The notes below the pieces were generated by a model. It was not told where the DNA came from, searched no databases, and saw only the letters and a program-made list of their open reading frames with translations. 64,000 nt of DNA from PMP191F sp047602185 (lineage in GTDB: Bacteria > Bacteroidota > Bacteroidia > Chitinophagales > Chitinophagaceae), in assembly GCA_047602185.1 (NCBI GenBank), contig JASGHY010000001.1:5518001-5582000 (forward strand), in the 5' to 3' direction. Of the stretch, positions 40,152 to 48,140 are shown in pieces. The first letter of the stretch is position 1; each line of letters opens with the position of its first letter. The position numbers and the translations under genes were made by a program.

Positions 40152-40742
40152 ATGACCATACGACAACAAATAACAAAAGCAGTATATCCATTGATCCTGG
40201 GCCTTACCAAACTGATGGGTAAGAATACCAAAGTGCTGGTAAATAAAGGCGATGTCCCGCCGGCTAAGTCATTTTACGATCTGTCTGTGCAGTTGAATAA
40301 TGGCCAATCATTGCCGATGGAAACATACAAAGGCAAAAAGGTATTGCTGGTGAATACAGCTTCCGATTGCGGATATACGCCACAGTACAAAGATCTGCAG
40401 AAGTTATATGAAGCGTATAGCGATAAGCTGGTGATCATTGGTTTTCCGGCGAACGATTTCAGGGAGCAGGAAAAAGGGAGTGATGAACAGATCGCCCAGT
40501 TTTGCGAGGTGAATTTTGGCGTAACATTTCCGCTTGCTAAAAAGAGTACGGTTATAAGGACAAATGATCAGCATCCTGTTTTTAACTGGCTTACACATAA
40601 AGACCTTAATGGCTGGAATGATATTGAACCTACGTGGAATTTTTCGAAATACCTGGTGAGTGAGGAGGGTGTGTTGATGTATTATTTTGATCCTTCTATT
40701 TCGCCAACAAGTGAAGAGATAATAAAAGCCGTAGATAAATAA
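40152..40742 (+). CDS. Glutathione peroxidase family protein (Cys type)
   Basis: A 196-residue protein started at the ATG at 40152 (MTIRQQITKAVYPLILGLTK); a further in-frame ATG at 40095 lies within the repeat phrase and is less likely. Thioredoxin fold with VLLVNTASDCGYTPQYKDLQ (active Cys in place of selenocysteine), FPANDFREQEKGSDEQIAQF (conserved Gln region) and PTWNFSKYLVSEEG (conserved Trp-Asn). A hydrophobic N-terminal segment suggests membrane association or export. It should reduce peroxides, probably using thioredoxin. It follows an aldehyde dehydrogenase and ends at a shared terminator. Confidence 0.9.
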   Translation: MTIRQQITKAVYPLILGLTKLMGKNTKVLVNKGDVPPAKSFYDLSVQLNNGQSLPMETYKGKKVLLVNTASDCGYTPQYKDLQKLYEAYSDKLVIIGFPANDFREQEKGSDEQIAQFCEVNFGVTFPLAKKSTVIRTNDQHPVFNWLTHKDLNGWNDIEPTWNFSKYLVSEEGVLMYYFDPSISPTSEEIIKAVDK

Positions 40743-40756
40743 ACAACTTTCCATAC

Positions 40757-40796
40757 AACAACAAAGAGCGCATGATCTCATGCGCTCTTTGTTGTT
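40757..40796. terminator. Bidirectional intrinsic terminator
   Basis: A perfect 19-bp stem from AACAACAAAGAGCGCATGA (40757-40775) and its complement (40778-40796). It lies between the convergent peroxidase and DUF4870 genes. Confidence 0.85.
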
Positions 40797-40811
40797 AATA
40801 TCATTTGCCGG

Positions 40812-41213
40812 TTATTTAATAAAAGGAATACTGAAAGGGTAGCGGTAGAATTCGCCATTGTTGGCACGTACACCGGCGATCACTGCCAGGATCCATGCCA
40901 CAAGATTGATAATACCGAGAATACCTGCAAAGCCAAATCCGCCACCAAACCCTGCAAAGGGGCTTCCCCAGAAAATACCAAACCCTACTGTGCTGGCAAT
41001 AATAATTCTGCCAATGATATTTATTATAAAGATCGTTAACTGGAAATTGACAGAGGCCTTACCGTGTTCATCAATTTCGGGCAGTTCATTCTTTTTGATC
41101 TGCCAGATGATCAATGGTCCCAGTATGCTGCCCAGCCAGAAAAGGAGTCCTGCAAGAGCACCAAGATGGCATAACATTGACCATGTGCGTACCTGTTGTG
41201 AGCGGGTTTCCAT
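40812..41213 (-). CDS. DUF4870 membrane protein
   Basis: A 133-residue protein with three or four hydrophobic stretches. The beginning RTWSMLCHLGALAGLLFWLG and LGPLIIWQIKKNELPEIDEH followed by GKASVNFQLTIFI are the DUF4870 (Tic20-like) hallmarks. The last part has a Gly/Phe-rich loop (SPFAGFGGGFGFAG), then ILGIINLVAWILAVIAGVRA and a short FYRYPFSIPFI tail. An inner-membrane protein of unknown function. It lies 62 nt behind the M28 peptidase gene on the same strand, possibly in one operon with dusB. Confidence 0.85.
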   Translation of the reverse strand: METRSQQVRTWSMLCHLGALAGLLFWLGSILGPLIIWQIKKNELPEIDEHGKASVNFQLTIFIINIIGRIIIASTVGFGIFWGSPFAGFGGGFGFAGILGIINLVAWILAVIAGVRANNGEFYRYPFSIPFIK

Positions 41214-41275
41214 TTCGTATTGTTTTACTTAAGTTACTGCAAAAAATACAAAATAAAGCAAGCCGTTTATACATC

Positions 41276-42244
41276 TTACTGTAACGACTGTTGTTTGTCA
41301 AGCAGCAGCGCCATGTCCTTGATCATCGTACATACCTGGAAGTAGAACCGCTTATTGATCTTGTCAAAAGTATCGGTTGGCCTGTGATAATCAGGATGAT
41401 CTTCTACGCCGAAGTAGATAAAAGGTATTTTGTTTTTGTGGAAAGAGTAGTGGTCAGACTGGTTGGTCCAGTCGTCGCGGCGTCCCTTGGTAGAATCATC
41501 ATGCCCCATCAGCAGGTTAATGGGCGTTGCTTTCTGGATCTGTTCTACATATTTTTTCAGGAAAGGATAGTGAAAAGTGCCGGATGCATACACCTGGTTG
41601 CTATCGTTACGGCTTATCATGTCCAGGCTCACATCGATCATCATTTTATCAAGTGATACAAAAGGATGATCTGCATAGTATTTAGAGCCCTGTAAGCCTC
41701 TTTCTTCTGCATCAAAAGTTGCCAATACCAGCGAGTGTAAGGGAGGATGTTGTTTGAAGTATTTTGCCAATGCCATTACGCAGGCTGTGCCGGAAGCATC
41801 ATCGTCTGCGCCATAGTAGATCTTCCCATCCCGTTTGCCGAGGTGATCATAATGAGCGGAAAGGATTATATAACTATCGGGATAACGTGTTCCTTTGATA
41901 ACGCCCACTACGTTAGTGCCATTGGTATTGTTATTACTAAAAGTGAAGGGTTGCAAATAGGTGCCGTTTGTTTTGATGAGACCCAATGAATCAAAACGTT
42001 TGGCAATGTATTGCTGGGCCATAATGTTACCCGGTGTGCCGGCAGCACGGCCTTCTGTGGCATCTGATGCCAGGAATGCCAGGTCGTTGATGAGTGTGGT
42101 ACTATCAAGAGATGCTGTGGTTGCCGACTTTGCTTTTGCCGGCTTTTTTGCCTGTGCGTGAGTTTCTTTTGCCAGTACGAGTAATGATATAAGGCTGGCT
42201 GCTGTCAATATCCTGGCAGCAGTAAATGAACGTAACACTATCAT
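41276..42244 (-). CDS. M28 family zinc peptidase, secreted
   Basis: A 322-residue exported enzyme (signal through about residue 31, ending THAQ). The two-zinc site of M28 peptidases is complete: SAHYDHLG (His, Asp), GADDDASGTACVMALA (bridging Asp), FDAEERGLQGS (catalytic Glu-Glu), VSLDMISR (Asp) and EDHPDYHRPTDTFD (last His). Such enzymes are aminopeptidases that remove N-terminal residues; some act as glutaminyl cyclases. A Lys/Ala-rich stretch after the signal is unremarkable. It is 34 nt behind dusB on the same strand. Confidence 0.9.
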   Translation of the reverse strand: MIVLRSFTAARILTAASLISLLVLAKETHAQAKKPAKAKSATTASLDSTTLINDLAFLASDATEGRAAGTPGNIMAQQYIAKRFDSLGLIKTNGTYLQPFTFSNNNTNGTNVVGVIKGTRYPDSYIILSAHYDHLGKRDGKIYYGADDDASGTACVMALAKYFKQHPPLHSLVLATFDAEERGLQGSKYYADHPFVSLDKMMIDVSLDMISRNDSNQVYASGTFHYPFLKKYVEQIQKATPINLLMGHDDSTKGRRDDWTNQSDHYSFHKNKIPFIYFGVEDHPDYHRPTDTFDKINKRFYFQVCTMIKDMALLLDKQQSLQ

Positions 42245-42278
42245 GTGGTTGAAAATTTAACTGCAATGAAGATAGCAG

Positions 42279-43319
42279 TTAATAGGCACATTCCTGTAGC
42301 TGACTTTGCTGAAAGGTAGTAACAGGGCGTTCGGGAACCATACCGGCAAACTTTACTTTTATCTCATCCAGCACTGTTTCTACCTCCTGCAAGGTTTTTA
42401 CAGTTACCAGTTGAGTGCGGTATTCTTTGATATGTGGAAGTCCTTTGAGATAGTTGGTATAGTGGCGGCGCATTTCCAGGATGCCCAGTATTTCGCCTTT
42501 CCATTCTACGGATTTACGTAAATGGGTACGGCACACTTCTACCCTTTCTTCTATCCCGGGCAGTGGCAATATTTCGCCGGTTTGTACAAAGTGTTTTATT
42601 TCCCTGAAGATCCAGGGATAGCCAATGGCGGCGCGGCCAATCATGATGCCGTCTACACCATAACGTCTTTTGTATTCCAGTGCTTTTTGCGGCGAATCAA
42701 TATCGCCGTTACCAAAAATGGGGATCTGGATACGTGGGTTGTTCTTCACTTTTGCAATTAACGACCAGTCGGCTTCGCCTTTATATAATTGCGCACGCGT
42801 ACGTCCATGAATCGTTAAGGCTTTAATGCCTACGTCCTGCAGGCGTTCGGCCACTTCTTCAATATTGCGACTGTTATCGTCCCAGCCAAGGCGGGTTTTA
42901 ACAGTTACAGGCAGATTGGTGGAATCTACAACAGCTTTGGTAAGCCTTGTCATTAGTTCCACATCTTTCAGTACGGCGGCGCCGGCACCTTTGCACACCA
43001 CCTTTTTAACCGGGCAGCCAAAATTAATGTCAACAAGATCAGGCTGTACGGTAGCTACAATTCTGGCACTCATGGCCATAGCTTCCTCGTCGCCACCAAA
43101 GATCTGGATGCCAAAAGGACGTTCAAATTCGGTAAAATCCAGTTTCTGCCGGCTTTTGATGGCGTCACGGATCAATCCCTCGCTGGAAATGAACTCGCTA
43201 TACATCAGGTCTGCACCATTTTGCTTACATACGTAGCGGAATGGAGGATCACTTACATCTTCCATAGGGGCCAGAAGTAAGGGAAAATCAGGGAGTGATA
43301 TGTTACCGATCTTGATCAT
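42279..43319 (-). CDS. dusB: tRNA-dihydrouridine synthase
   Basis: A 346-residue FMN enzyme that reduces uridines in tRNA D-loops. Seen: LAPMEDVSDPPFRYVCKQNG at the N-terminus, VDINFGCPVKKVVCKGAGAA with the catalytic Cys, VKTRLGWDD, LTIHGRTRAQLYKGEADW, FGNGDIDSPQKAL and MIGRAAIGYPWIF (FMN phosphate). This is the DusB type. The C-terminal 100 residues form the helical tRNA-binding domain. It leads a minus-strand group with an M28 peptidase 34 nt behind. The 150 nt upstream are shared with the divergent CPBP gene. Confidence 0.93.
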   Translation of the reverse strand: MIKIGNISLPDFPLLLAPMEDVSDPPFRYVCKQNGADLMYSEFISSEGLIRDAIKSRQKLDFTEFERPFGIQIFGGDEEAMAMSARIVATVQPDLVDINFGCPVKKVVCKGAGAAVLKDVELMTRLTKAVVDSTNLPVTVKTRLGWDDNSRNIEEVAERLQDVGIKALTIHGRTRAQLYKGEADWSLIAKVKNNPRIQIPIFGNGDIDSPQKALEYKRRYGVDGIMIGRAAIGYPWIFREIKHFVQTGEILPLPGIEERVEVCRTHLRKSVEWKGEILGILEMRRHYTNYLKGLPHIKEYRTQLVTVKTLQEVETVLDEIKVKFAGMVPERPVTTFQQSQLQECAY

Positions 43320-43469
43320 TCTTCAATTGCTGGCTGTTAACCAGTATTTTATACCATTTCAGCAGGGTTCTGTTCTGCTTGCGGCAGTTTTTATCCTTAT
43401 CTTGCAACCAATAGTTGCTTTTGAGATAAAGCTGCAAATTTACGCACTAATATTTGTTTATACCAGTAT

Positions 43470-44390
43470 ATGACAGGCCATTTACGCATTAAATCTCCCA
43501 GAACACAATTCGGATTATTCCTGGGACTTTTTGGTTTATGCTACTTATTTACAGGCATTTTTTCACTGCTTATCTGCAACGCTAATCATGTGCCGGTAGT
43601 GCCTTCGCAAATTGACTGGAATGATGCCAAAACAATTGGTGTTTTAAAGACCATCCAGGGACTTTCTTCCATCTTCATGTTCTTTTTGCCTGCAGCATTG
43701 TTTGCACTGTTTACCTTTTACAGTGGCTATGGTTATTATCTTGGTTTTAAGCCGGCAGAAAAATCGCAGATGTATATTCTTGCTGTAGTTGGCATTTTGC
43801 TGGCATTACCATTGGTAGCATTGCTGGGAAAATTCAATGAACAGATTCCCCTTCCGGACTGGCTCAACAATATGGAGAAAGAAGCGGGAGACCAGATACA
43901 GGCGTTCTTAAAAATACGTCATGGTTATGATGTGTGGCTGAATGTATTCATCATCGCCTTGCTGCCTGCTATTTGTGAAGAGATGTGTTTCCGCGGCGTG
44001 CTGCAACGCATCTGCATCCAGATCTTCAGAAATGCCTGGGTGGGCATTATTGTTACCAGCATTCTGTTCTCTGCATTACATTTTCAGTTCCAGGGATTTT
44101 TTCCAAGAATGTTCCTGGGTATTCTGTTGGGAATGTTCTACTGGTATAGCGGTAGTTTGTGGACAAGCATTATAGCGCATTTTGCCAACAATGCTCTACA
44201 AGTGATCATTGCTTCTTATATGCCAAAGTATGCAAAACAAAATCCCGATGCTCCCATGCTGGCTGCTTTGGCCTGCACAGTAGTAGTGGGTATTATCCTG
44301 TGGTATTACAAAAAGCTGTCTACCGTAACGTATGAGAAAGTATATGGTACAGATGAGCACAGGCGTTTTGAGCATTTTCCGGGCAACTGA
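43470..44390 (+). CDS. CPBP-family intramembrane metalloprotease
   Basis: A 306-residue membrane protein with about seven helices. The CAAX-protease/bacteriocin-processing motifs are present: EEMCFRG (Glu170, Glu171, Arg175), FSALHF, and HFANNALQV with the final His and Asn. In this family these residues bind a metal and cut substrates within the membrane; the substrate is unknown here. It starts an operon with cdsA (35 nt) and psd, so it may act on membrane-linked peptides or lipoproteins during envelope growth. The start is the ATG at 43470 (MTGHLRIKSPR). Confidence 0.88.
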   Translation: MTGHLRIKSPRTQFGLFLGLFGLCYLFTGIFSLLICNANHVPVVPSQIDWNDAKTIGVLKTIQGLSSIFMFFLPAALFALFTFYSGYGYYLGFKPAEKSQMYILAVVGILLALPLVALLGKFNEQIPLPDWLNNMEKEAGDQIQAFLKIRHGYDVWLNVFIIALLPAICEEMCFRGVLQRICIQIFRNAWVGIIVTSILFSALHFQFQGFFPRMFLGILLGMFYWYSGSLWTSIIAHFANNALQVIIASYMPKYAKQNPDAPMLAALACTVVVGIILWYYKKLSTVTYEKVYGTDEHRRFEHFPGN

Positions 44391-44425
44391 TCTTACAACA
44401 TTTTCATCCTATATTCTATTTAACA

Positions 44426-45316
44426 ATGGCGTTGAACCTGGCCACATTCAGAACAAGAGCTCTTACCGCACTGGTATTTGTTGCGGTTATTTTTACAGGA
44501 TTATTGTGGAACCAGTGGAGTTTCTTCATCCTTTTTAGCATTGTACATTTTGGCTGCTGGATAGAGTTTCAAAAACTACTTGGCCGTATTTACCCGGTAT
44601 ATGCTACCATCAACACTTTTCATAAATATGGGGTGATTGTAGCAGGCTGGTTCTTCATGATGTGGTGCAGTGGAAGCTCACTTGCTATTGGCAGTCTTTC
44701 CCTGCACGCAATAGGCCTGTGGGGTGGTTTGATCTGTATGTTCCTGCTGCCGGTTACAGAACTATTATTTGCAGGCAGTATTGAGTTGAAGAATATTGGC
44801 TATTCGTTACTTGGCCTGCTGTATATATCGCTGAGCTGGGGATTGATGATGAGTTTAAGAACAAGAGGTCTTATACATCTTGACAGGGGCCAGGGAGATC
44901 TAGATCCCGGTATTCTTATTCCCATTGGATTGATCTGTTCTATCTGGATCAACGATACCATGGCTTATATTGTAGGCTCACTGATCGGTAAAACTCCTTT
45001 TTCAAAAATATCCCCTAAAAAAACCTGGGAAGGCACGGCGGGTGGTGCCATTCTATGCGTTGTTGCTATTGGTATTGCCGGTCATTATATTGCTCCGTTC
45101 AATATCTATGCAGAGGTACATTGGGTGGTAATTGCCTCTATTGCTGCAGTAATTGGTACTGCCGGCGATCTGCTGGAAAGTAAACTGAAACGTATGGCCG
45201 ATGTAAAGGACAGTGGTTCTATTATGCCTGGGCATGGTGGCTTTTTAGACCGTTTTGATTCCCTGTTACTGGCCACACCGTTTGTATGGCTGTATGTAAT
45301 ATTGTTTATGCAATAA
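44426..45316 (+). CDS. cdsA: Phosphatidate cytidylyltransferase
   Basis: A 296-residue integral membrane enzyme that makes CDP-diacylglycerol from phosphatidic acid and CTP. About eight hydrophobic helices precede the CdsA signature: SKISPKKTWEGTAGGA, then GTAGDLLESKLKRMADVKDS followed by MPGHGGFLDRFDSL, which holds the metal-binding Asp residues. It lies 35 nt behind the CPBP protease and 55 nt before psd. The CDP-diacylglycerol product feeds phosphatidylserine and then phosphatidylethanolamine synthesis, completed by Psd encoded next. Confidence 0.93.
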   Translation: MALNLATFRTRALTALVFVAVIFTGLLWNQWSFFILFSIVHFGCWIEFQKLLGRIYPVYATINTFHKYGVIVAGWFFMMWCSGSSLAIGSLSLHAIGLWGGLICMFLLPVTELLFAGSIELKNIGYSLLGLLYISLSWGLMMSLRTRGLIHLDRGQGDLDPGILIPIGLICSIWINDTMAYIVGSLIGKTPFSKISPKKTWEGTAGGAILCVVAIGIAGHYIAPFNIYAEVHWVVIASIAAVIGTAGDLLESKLKRMADVKDSGSIMPGHGGFLDRFDSLLLATPFVWLYVILFMQ

Positions 45317-45346
45317 CGTTTATCCCCTCACTGTAATACAATTTTG

Positions 45347-45354
45347 TAGATTTG
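45347..45354 (+). promoter_or_regulatory. Possible internal -7 element before psd
   Basis: TAGATTTG fits TAnnTTTG, 17 nt before the psd ATG. There is no TTG at the right place, and psd is likely also read from upstream. Confidence 0.3.
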
Positions 45355-45371
45355 TAACTTAATTTGAATCA

Positions 45372-46028
45372 ATGACTATTCACAAAGAAGGTTATAAAAG
45401 TATCCTGATAACTGCTGTTTTGTTTGCCATTATTAACCTGGCGTCTTTTTATTTCATCAGCTTTAGCCTGCCCTGGTTAAGCTGGCTCATCTTTATCGTT
45501 ACGCTGGGTTTGCTGCTGTTCATTATGTCTTTCTTCCGCGTACCCAAACGTACACTTACCATTGGTGAAAACTCAATCGTGTGCCCTGCTGATGGTAAAG
45601 TAGTGGTAATTGAAGAAGTATTTGACGAAGAGTATTTTAAAGATAAACGTTTACAGCTTTCTGTATTTATGAGCCCTGCCAATGTGCACCAGAACCGTAA
45701 CCCTGTAAGCGGTGAGGTGGTGTACAATCAATACCACAAAGGCAAGTACCTGGTGGCATGGCACCCCAAATCATCCACAGAAAATGAGCGTCATTCAGTA
45801 GTGATCCGCAATGCTAAAGGAGAAATATTGGTAAAGCAGATTGCCGGCGCACTGGCAAAACGTATTGTAAACTACCTGAGCGTAGGGCAGAAAGTAGAGC
45901 AAAGTGCAGAAATGGGCTTTATTAAATTCGGCTCTCGTGTAGACCTTTTGTTGCCTGTTGGTACAAAAGTAAATGTACAGCTGAATGAAGTGGTAAAAGG
46001 TGGCGTTACTGTATTGGCAACCTGGTAA
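45372..46028 (+). CDS. psd: Phosphatidylserine decarboxylase, short type
   Basis: A 218-residue proenzyme that makes phosphatidylethanolamine. Two hydrophobic segments near the N-terminus (about 12-55) anchor it. Then come SIVCPADGKVVVIEE, FMSPANVHQNRNPVSGEV (metal/His region) and the self-cleavage site FGSR (Gly187-Ser188), where Ser becomes the pyruvoyl cofactor. The short length and GS site mark the PSD-A group. It closes the CPBP-cdsA-psd operon; a TAGATTTG sequence at 45347 may provide an extra internal promoter. Confidence 0.93.
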   Translation: MTIHKEGYKSILITAVLFAIINLASFYFISFSLPWLSWLIFIVTLGLLLFIMSFFRVPKRTLTIGENSIVCPADGKVVVIEEVFDEEYFKDKRLQLSVFMSPANVHQNRNPVSGEVVYNQYHKGKYLVAWHPKSSTENERHSVVIRNAKGEILVKQIAGALAKRIVNYLSVGQKVEQSAEMGFIKFGSRVDLLLPVGTKVNVQLNEVVKGGVTVLATW

Positions 46029-46053
46029 GTTTTTGTAATTACATCATATTGAG

Positions 46054-46088
46054 TCCCGCTGTGGTTTATCCGCGGCGGGATTTTTTTT
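46054..46088 (+). terminator. Terminator after psd
   Basis: TCCCGC (46054-46059) pairs with GCGGGA (46075-46080), extended by GTGG/CCGC, and is followed by eight T residues. Confidence 0.85.
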
Positions 46089-46371
46089 GAAATGAGAAAT
46101 TAAAAATGTGAAATAAAGAATGAAGAAGTAAATACAAAGGGAGTACGAAATACGAAGTTAAAAGTACGGGTGTCTGATATTAGTTGACAGGTTGAAAGGT
46201 TAATAAGTTGACAAGGAAACCAGAACTGCCTTACAGGCAAACTACCAACTTGCATTCCTCGCGGCTTTGCGAACCTTAGCCGTCTTTGCGTGAAACCTGT
46301 AACCGGCAGCTTTTCACTATTGACCATTCACTTTTAGCGACCACTCACGACTGACGACTCACGTCTCACAA
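46089..46371. repeat. Gap built from several dispersed repeat families
   Basis: No gene seen in 283 nt. It contains inverted copies of at least three phrases found elsewhere: 46142-46168 (copy at 25731-25757, 26 of 27), 46296-46332 (copy at 36327-36363, 35 of 37) and 46341-46369 (copy at 10983-11011, 27 of 29), plus a GTTGACAGGTTGAAAGGTTA phrase (46183-46202). Confidence 0.8.
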
Positions 46372-47067
46372 TCAAAAGATACCCTCCAGTTCCTTCAACG
46401 AATATACGGTATAGGTAGGTTTTACAGGTATTGAAGCATTGATATGATTTACAAATACATGATCTATCCCGGCATTGATAGCTCCCTGGATATCTGCTTC
46501 AAAGCTATCACCGATCATGATGCTGTGTTCGGGTAATGCCTTTGCTTTCTGAAAAGCGTAATCAAAAATTTCTTTATGCGGCTTAAGGCTATTACTTCCT
46601 TCGGAGGTGATTACCTCAGTAAAGTATTTGTCCAAGTCTGAGTTTTTGATCTTATGATGTTGAACAGTTTCAAACCCGTTGGTGATCAGGTGCAGTTTAT
46701 ATCCCTTGCCGGTGAGGTAAGTGAGTATTTCATGTGTGTAAGGAAACAGCAACTTGCGTGAAGGCAATAATTCAAGAAAGCGATCTCCCATAGCGCGTGC
46801 CAGCTTTTCATCGCCTATCTTAAAATCCAGCAGGGTGCGCCACATACGTTTCCAGCGCAGTTCATCTACTTTAATAAAGCCATTGCGATAACGATCCCAC
46901 AGCACTTCATTATGAACAAGATAGTTTTTGTGAAATAGGTCAAAATCGTGCACGCCTTTTTCCGCAAGTTGCAGGGTGGTATAAAGATCTTCGAGTGTCT
47001 GGCGGCTGTTCGCTTCAAAATCCCACAGGGTATGGTCCAGATCGAAGAAAATATGCTGGTACTTCAT
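46372..47067 (-). CDS. YjjG-type HAD hydrolase (noncanonical pyrimidine nucleotidase)
   Basis: A 231-residue haloacid-dehalogenase-fold phosphatase. Motif I FFDLDHTLWDF with nucleophile and acid Asp; cap-domain helices (about 20-85); motif II HLITNGFE; motif III Lys in SLKPHKEIFDYA; motif IV MIGDSFEADIQGA. This matches YjjG, which removes phosphate from noncanonical dUMP/dTMP-like nucleotides and protects against mutagenic bases. It starts with MKYQHIFFDL, 4 nt after a TATTTTTG element on the minus strand, so the message may be nearly leaderless. Confidence 0.88.
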   Translation of the reverse strand: MKYQHIFFDLDHTLWDFEANSRQTLEDLYTTLQLAEKGVHDFDLFHKNYLVHNEVLWDRYRNGFIKVDELRWKRMWRTLLDFKIGDEKLARAMGDRFLELLPSRKLLFPYTHEILTYLTGKGYKLHLITNGFETVQHHKIKNSDLDKYFTEVITSEGSNSLKPHKEIFDYAFQKAKALPEHSIMIGDSFEADIQGAINAGIDHVFVNHINASIPVKPTYTVYSLKELEGIF

Positions 47068-47071
47068 GCTG

Positions 47072-47079
47072 CAAAAATA
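47072..47079 (-). promoter_or_regulatory. Promoter -7 element before the YjjG-type gene
   Basis: The minus strand reads TATTTTTG, fitting TAnnTTTG, 4 nt before the ATG at 47067. Confidence 0.5.
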
Positions 47080-47247
47080 CGAAGCAGGGTGTAAGTAATA
47101 AGTTATTAATTCAGTGCAGTTACCGGTCGCCAGGTATGGTATTCCCGTAAATTGATGAGCGAATGCTGGTTAGTTGCGACTCCGGAAGCTCCCGATTCCT
47201 CAATCAGCAATTCATTTAATACCTTCGTAACCCTAATATTATTCTGC

Positions 47248-47955
47248 ATGAACATTGTTATTACAGGCGGGTCAAAAGGATTGGGAAAAGCTATTGCTGA
47301 AAAGTTTGCCAGTGATAAACAGGGACATACCATTTTGCTATGTGCCCGTAACAAAGAGGTACTGGAGACAACAGGTATTGAATTGCAGGGGCGTTTTCCC
47401 CGTACTACCATCAAAACAATGGTTTGTGATATGAGTAGTAAAAGCAATGTACTCGAATTTGGAGCATGGGTACAGGCGCAGGTGGCAAAGGTAGATGTGC
47501 TGGTAAACAATGCCGGTGTGTTTATTCCGGGCAGTGTGCACAATGAAGGGGAAGGTGCGCTGGAAACCATGATGGCTGCTAATTTATATAGTGCTTATCA
47601 TCTTACGCGTAACCTGATTGGCCGCATGATGGAACAAAAGAGTGGCCATATTTTCAATATGTGTTCCATTGCATCCTTAAAAGCATACGATAATGGGGGC
47701 GCCTATAGCATCAGCAAATTTGCATTAGCTGGTTTTTCCAAAAACCTTCGCGAAGAAATGAAGCCCTATGGCATTAAGGTAACAGCGGTTTATCCCGGTG
47801 CGGTATATACGGATTCCTGGGCTGGTAGTGGTGTGGATCCGCAACGCATTATGAAAGATAAAGATATCGCTGAAATGATCTATACAGCTGCACACCTTTC
47901 GCCACAGGCCTGTGTGGAAGATATTATCATCCGCCCGCAGCTGGGAGATCTGTAA
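47248..47955 (+). CDS. Short-chain dehydrogenase/reductase
   Basis: A 235-residue Rossmann oxidoreductase started at the ATG at 47248 (MNIVITGGSKGLGKAIAEKF); an upstream in-frame extension lacks family similarity. Nucleotide motif GGSKGLG, VLVNNAGV, catalytic Ser in NMCSIAS and the Tyr-x-x-x-Lys pair in GGAYSISKFA, then PGAVYTDSW. The basic residue in LLCARN after the second strand suggests NADP. The substrate cannot be deduced; the protein most resembles 3-oxoacyl-reductase-like or sepiapterin-reductase-like SDRs. It appears to be a single gene. Confidence 0.88.
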   Translation: MNIVITGGSKGLGKAIAEKFASDKQGHTILLCARNKEVLETTGIELQGRFPRTTIKTMVCDMSSKSNVLEFGAWVQAQVAKVDVLVNNAGVFIPGSVHNEGEGALETMMAANLYSAYHLTRNLIGRMMEQKSGHIFNMCSIASLKAYDNGGAYSISKFALAGFSKNLREEMKPYGIKVTAVYPGAVYTDSWAGSGVDPQRIMKDKDIAEMIYTAAHLSPQACVEDIIIRPQLGDL

Positions 47956-48095
47956 GTATTGCTGAGCTGGTAATTCTGTGATGTAGCGACCTGTTATTAA
48001 ACAGGATTTTTCACCCTTGTCTGGCTTTATTACCATTCATATCCTTTAACTGACATTTAACGGATGAAATCCGTGGCGGGCAAGCCTGCAAAATT

Positions 48096-48103
48096 TATAT
48101 TTG
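48096..48103 (+). promoter_or_regulatory. batD promoter -7 element
   Basis: TATATTTG fits TAnnTTTG, 37 nt before the TTG start of batD. Confidence 0.5.
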
Positions 48104-48140
48104 TTAAAACACGCTTACTGGTCATAACTGTTTAAAACTG

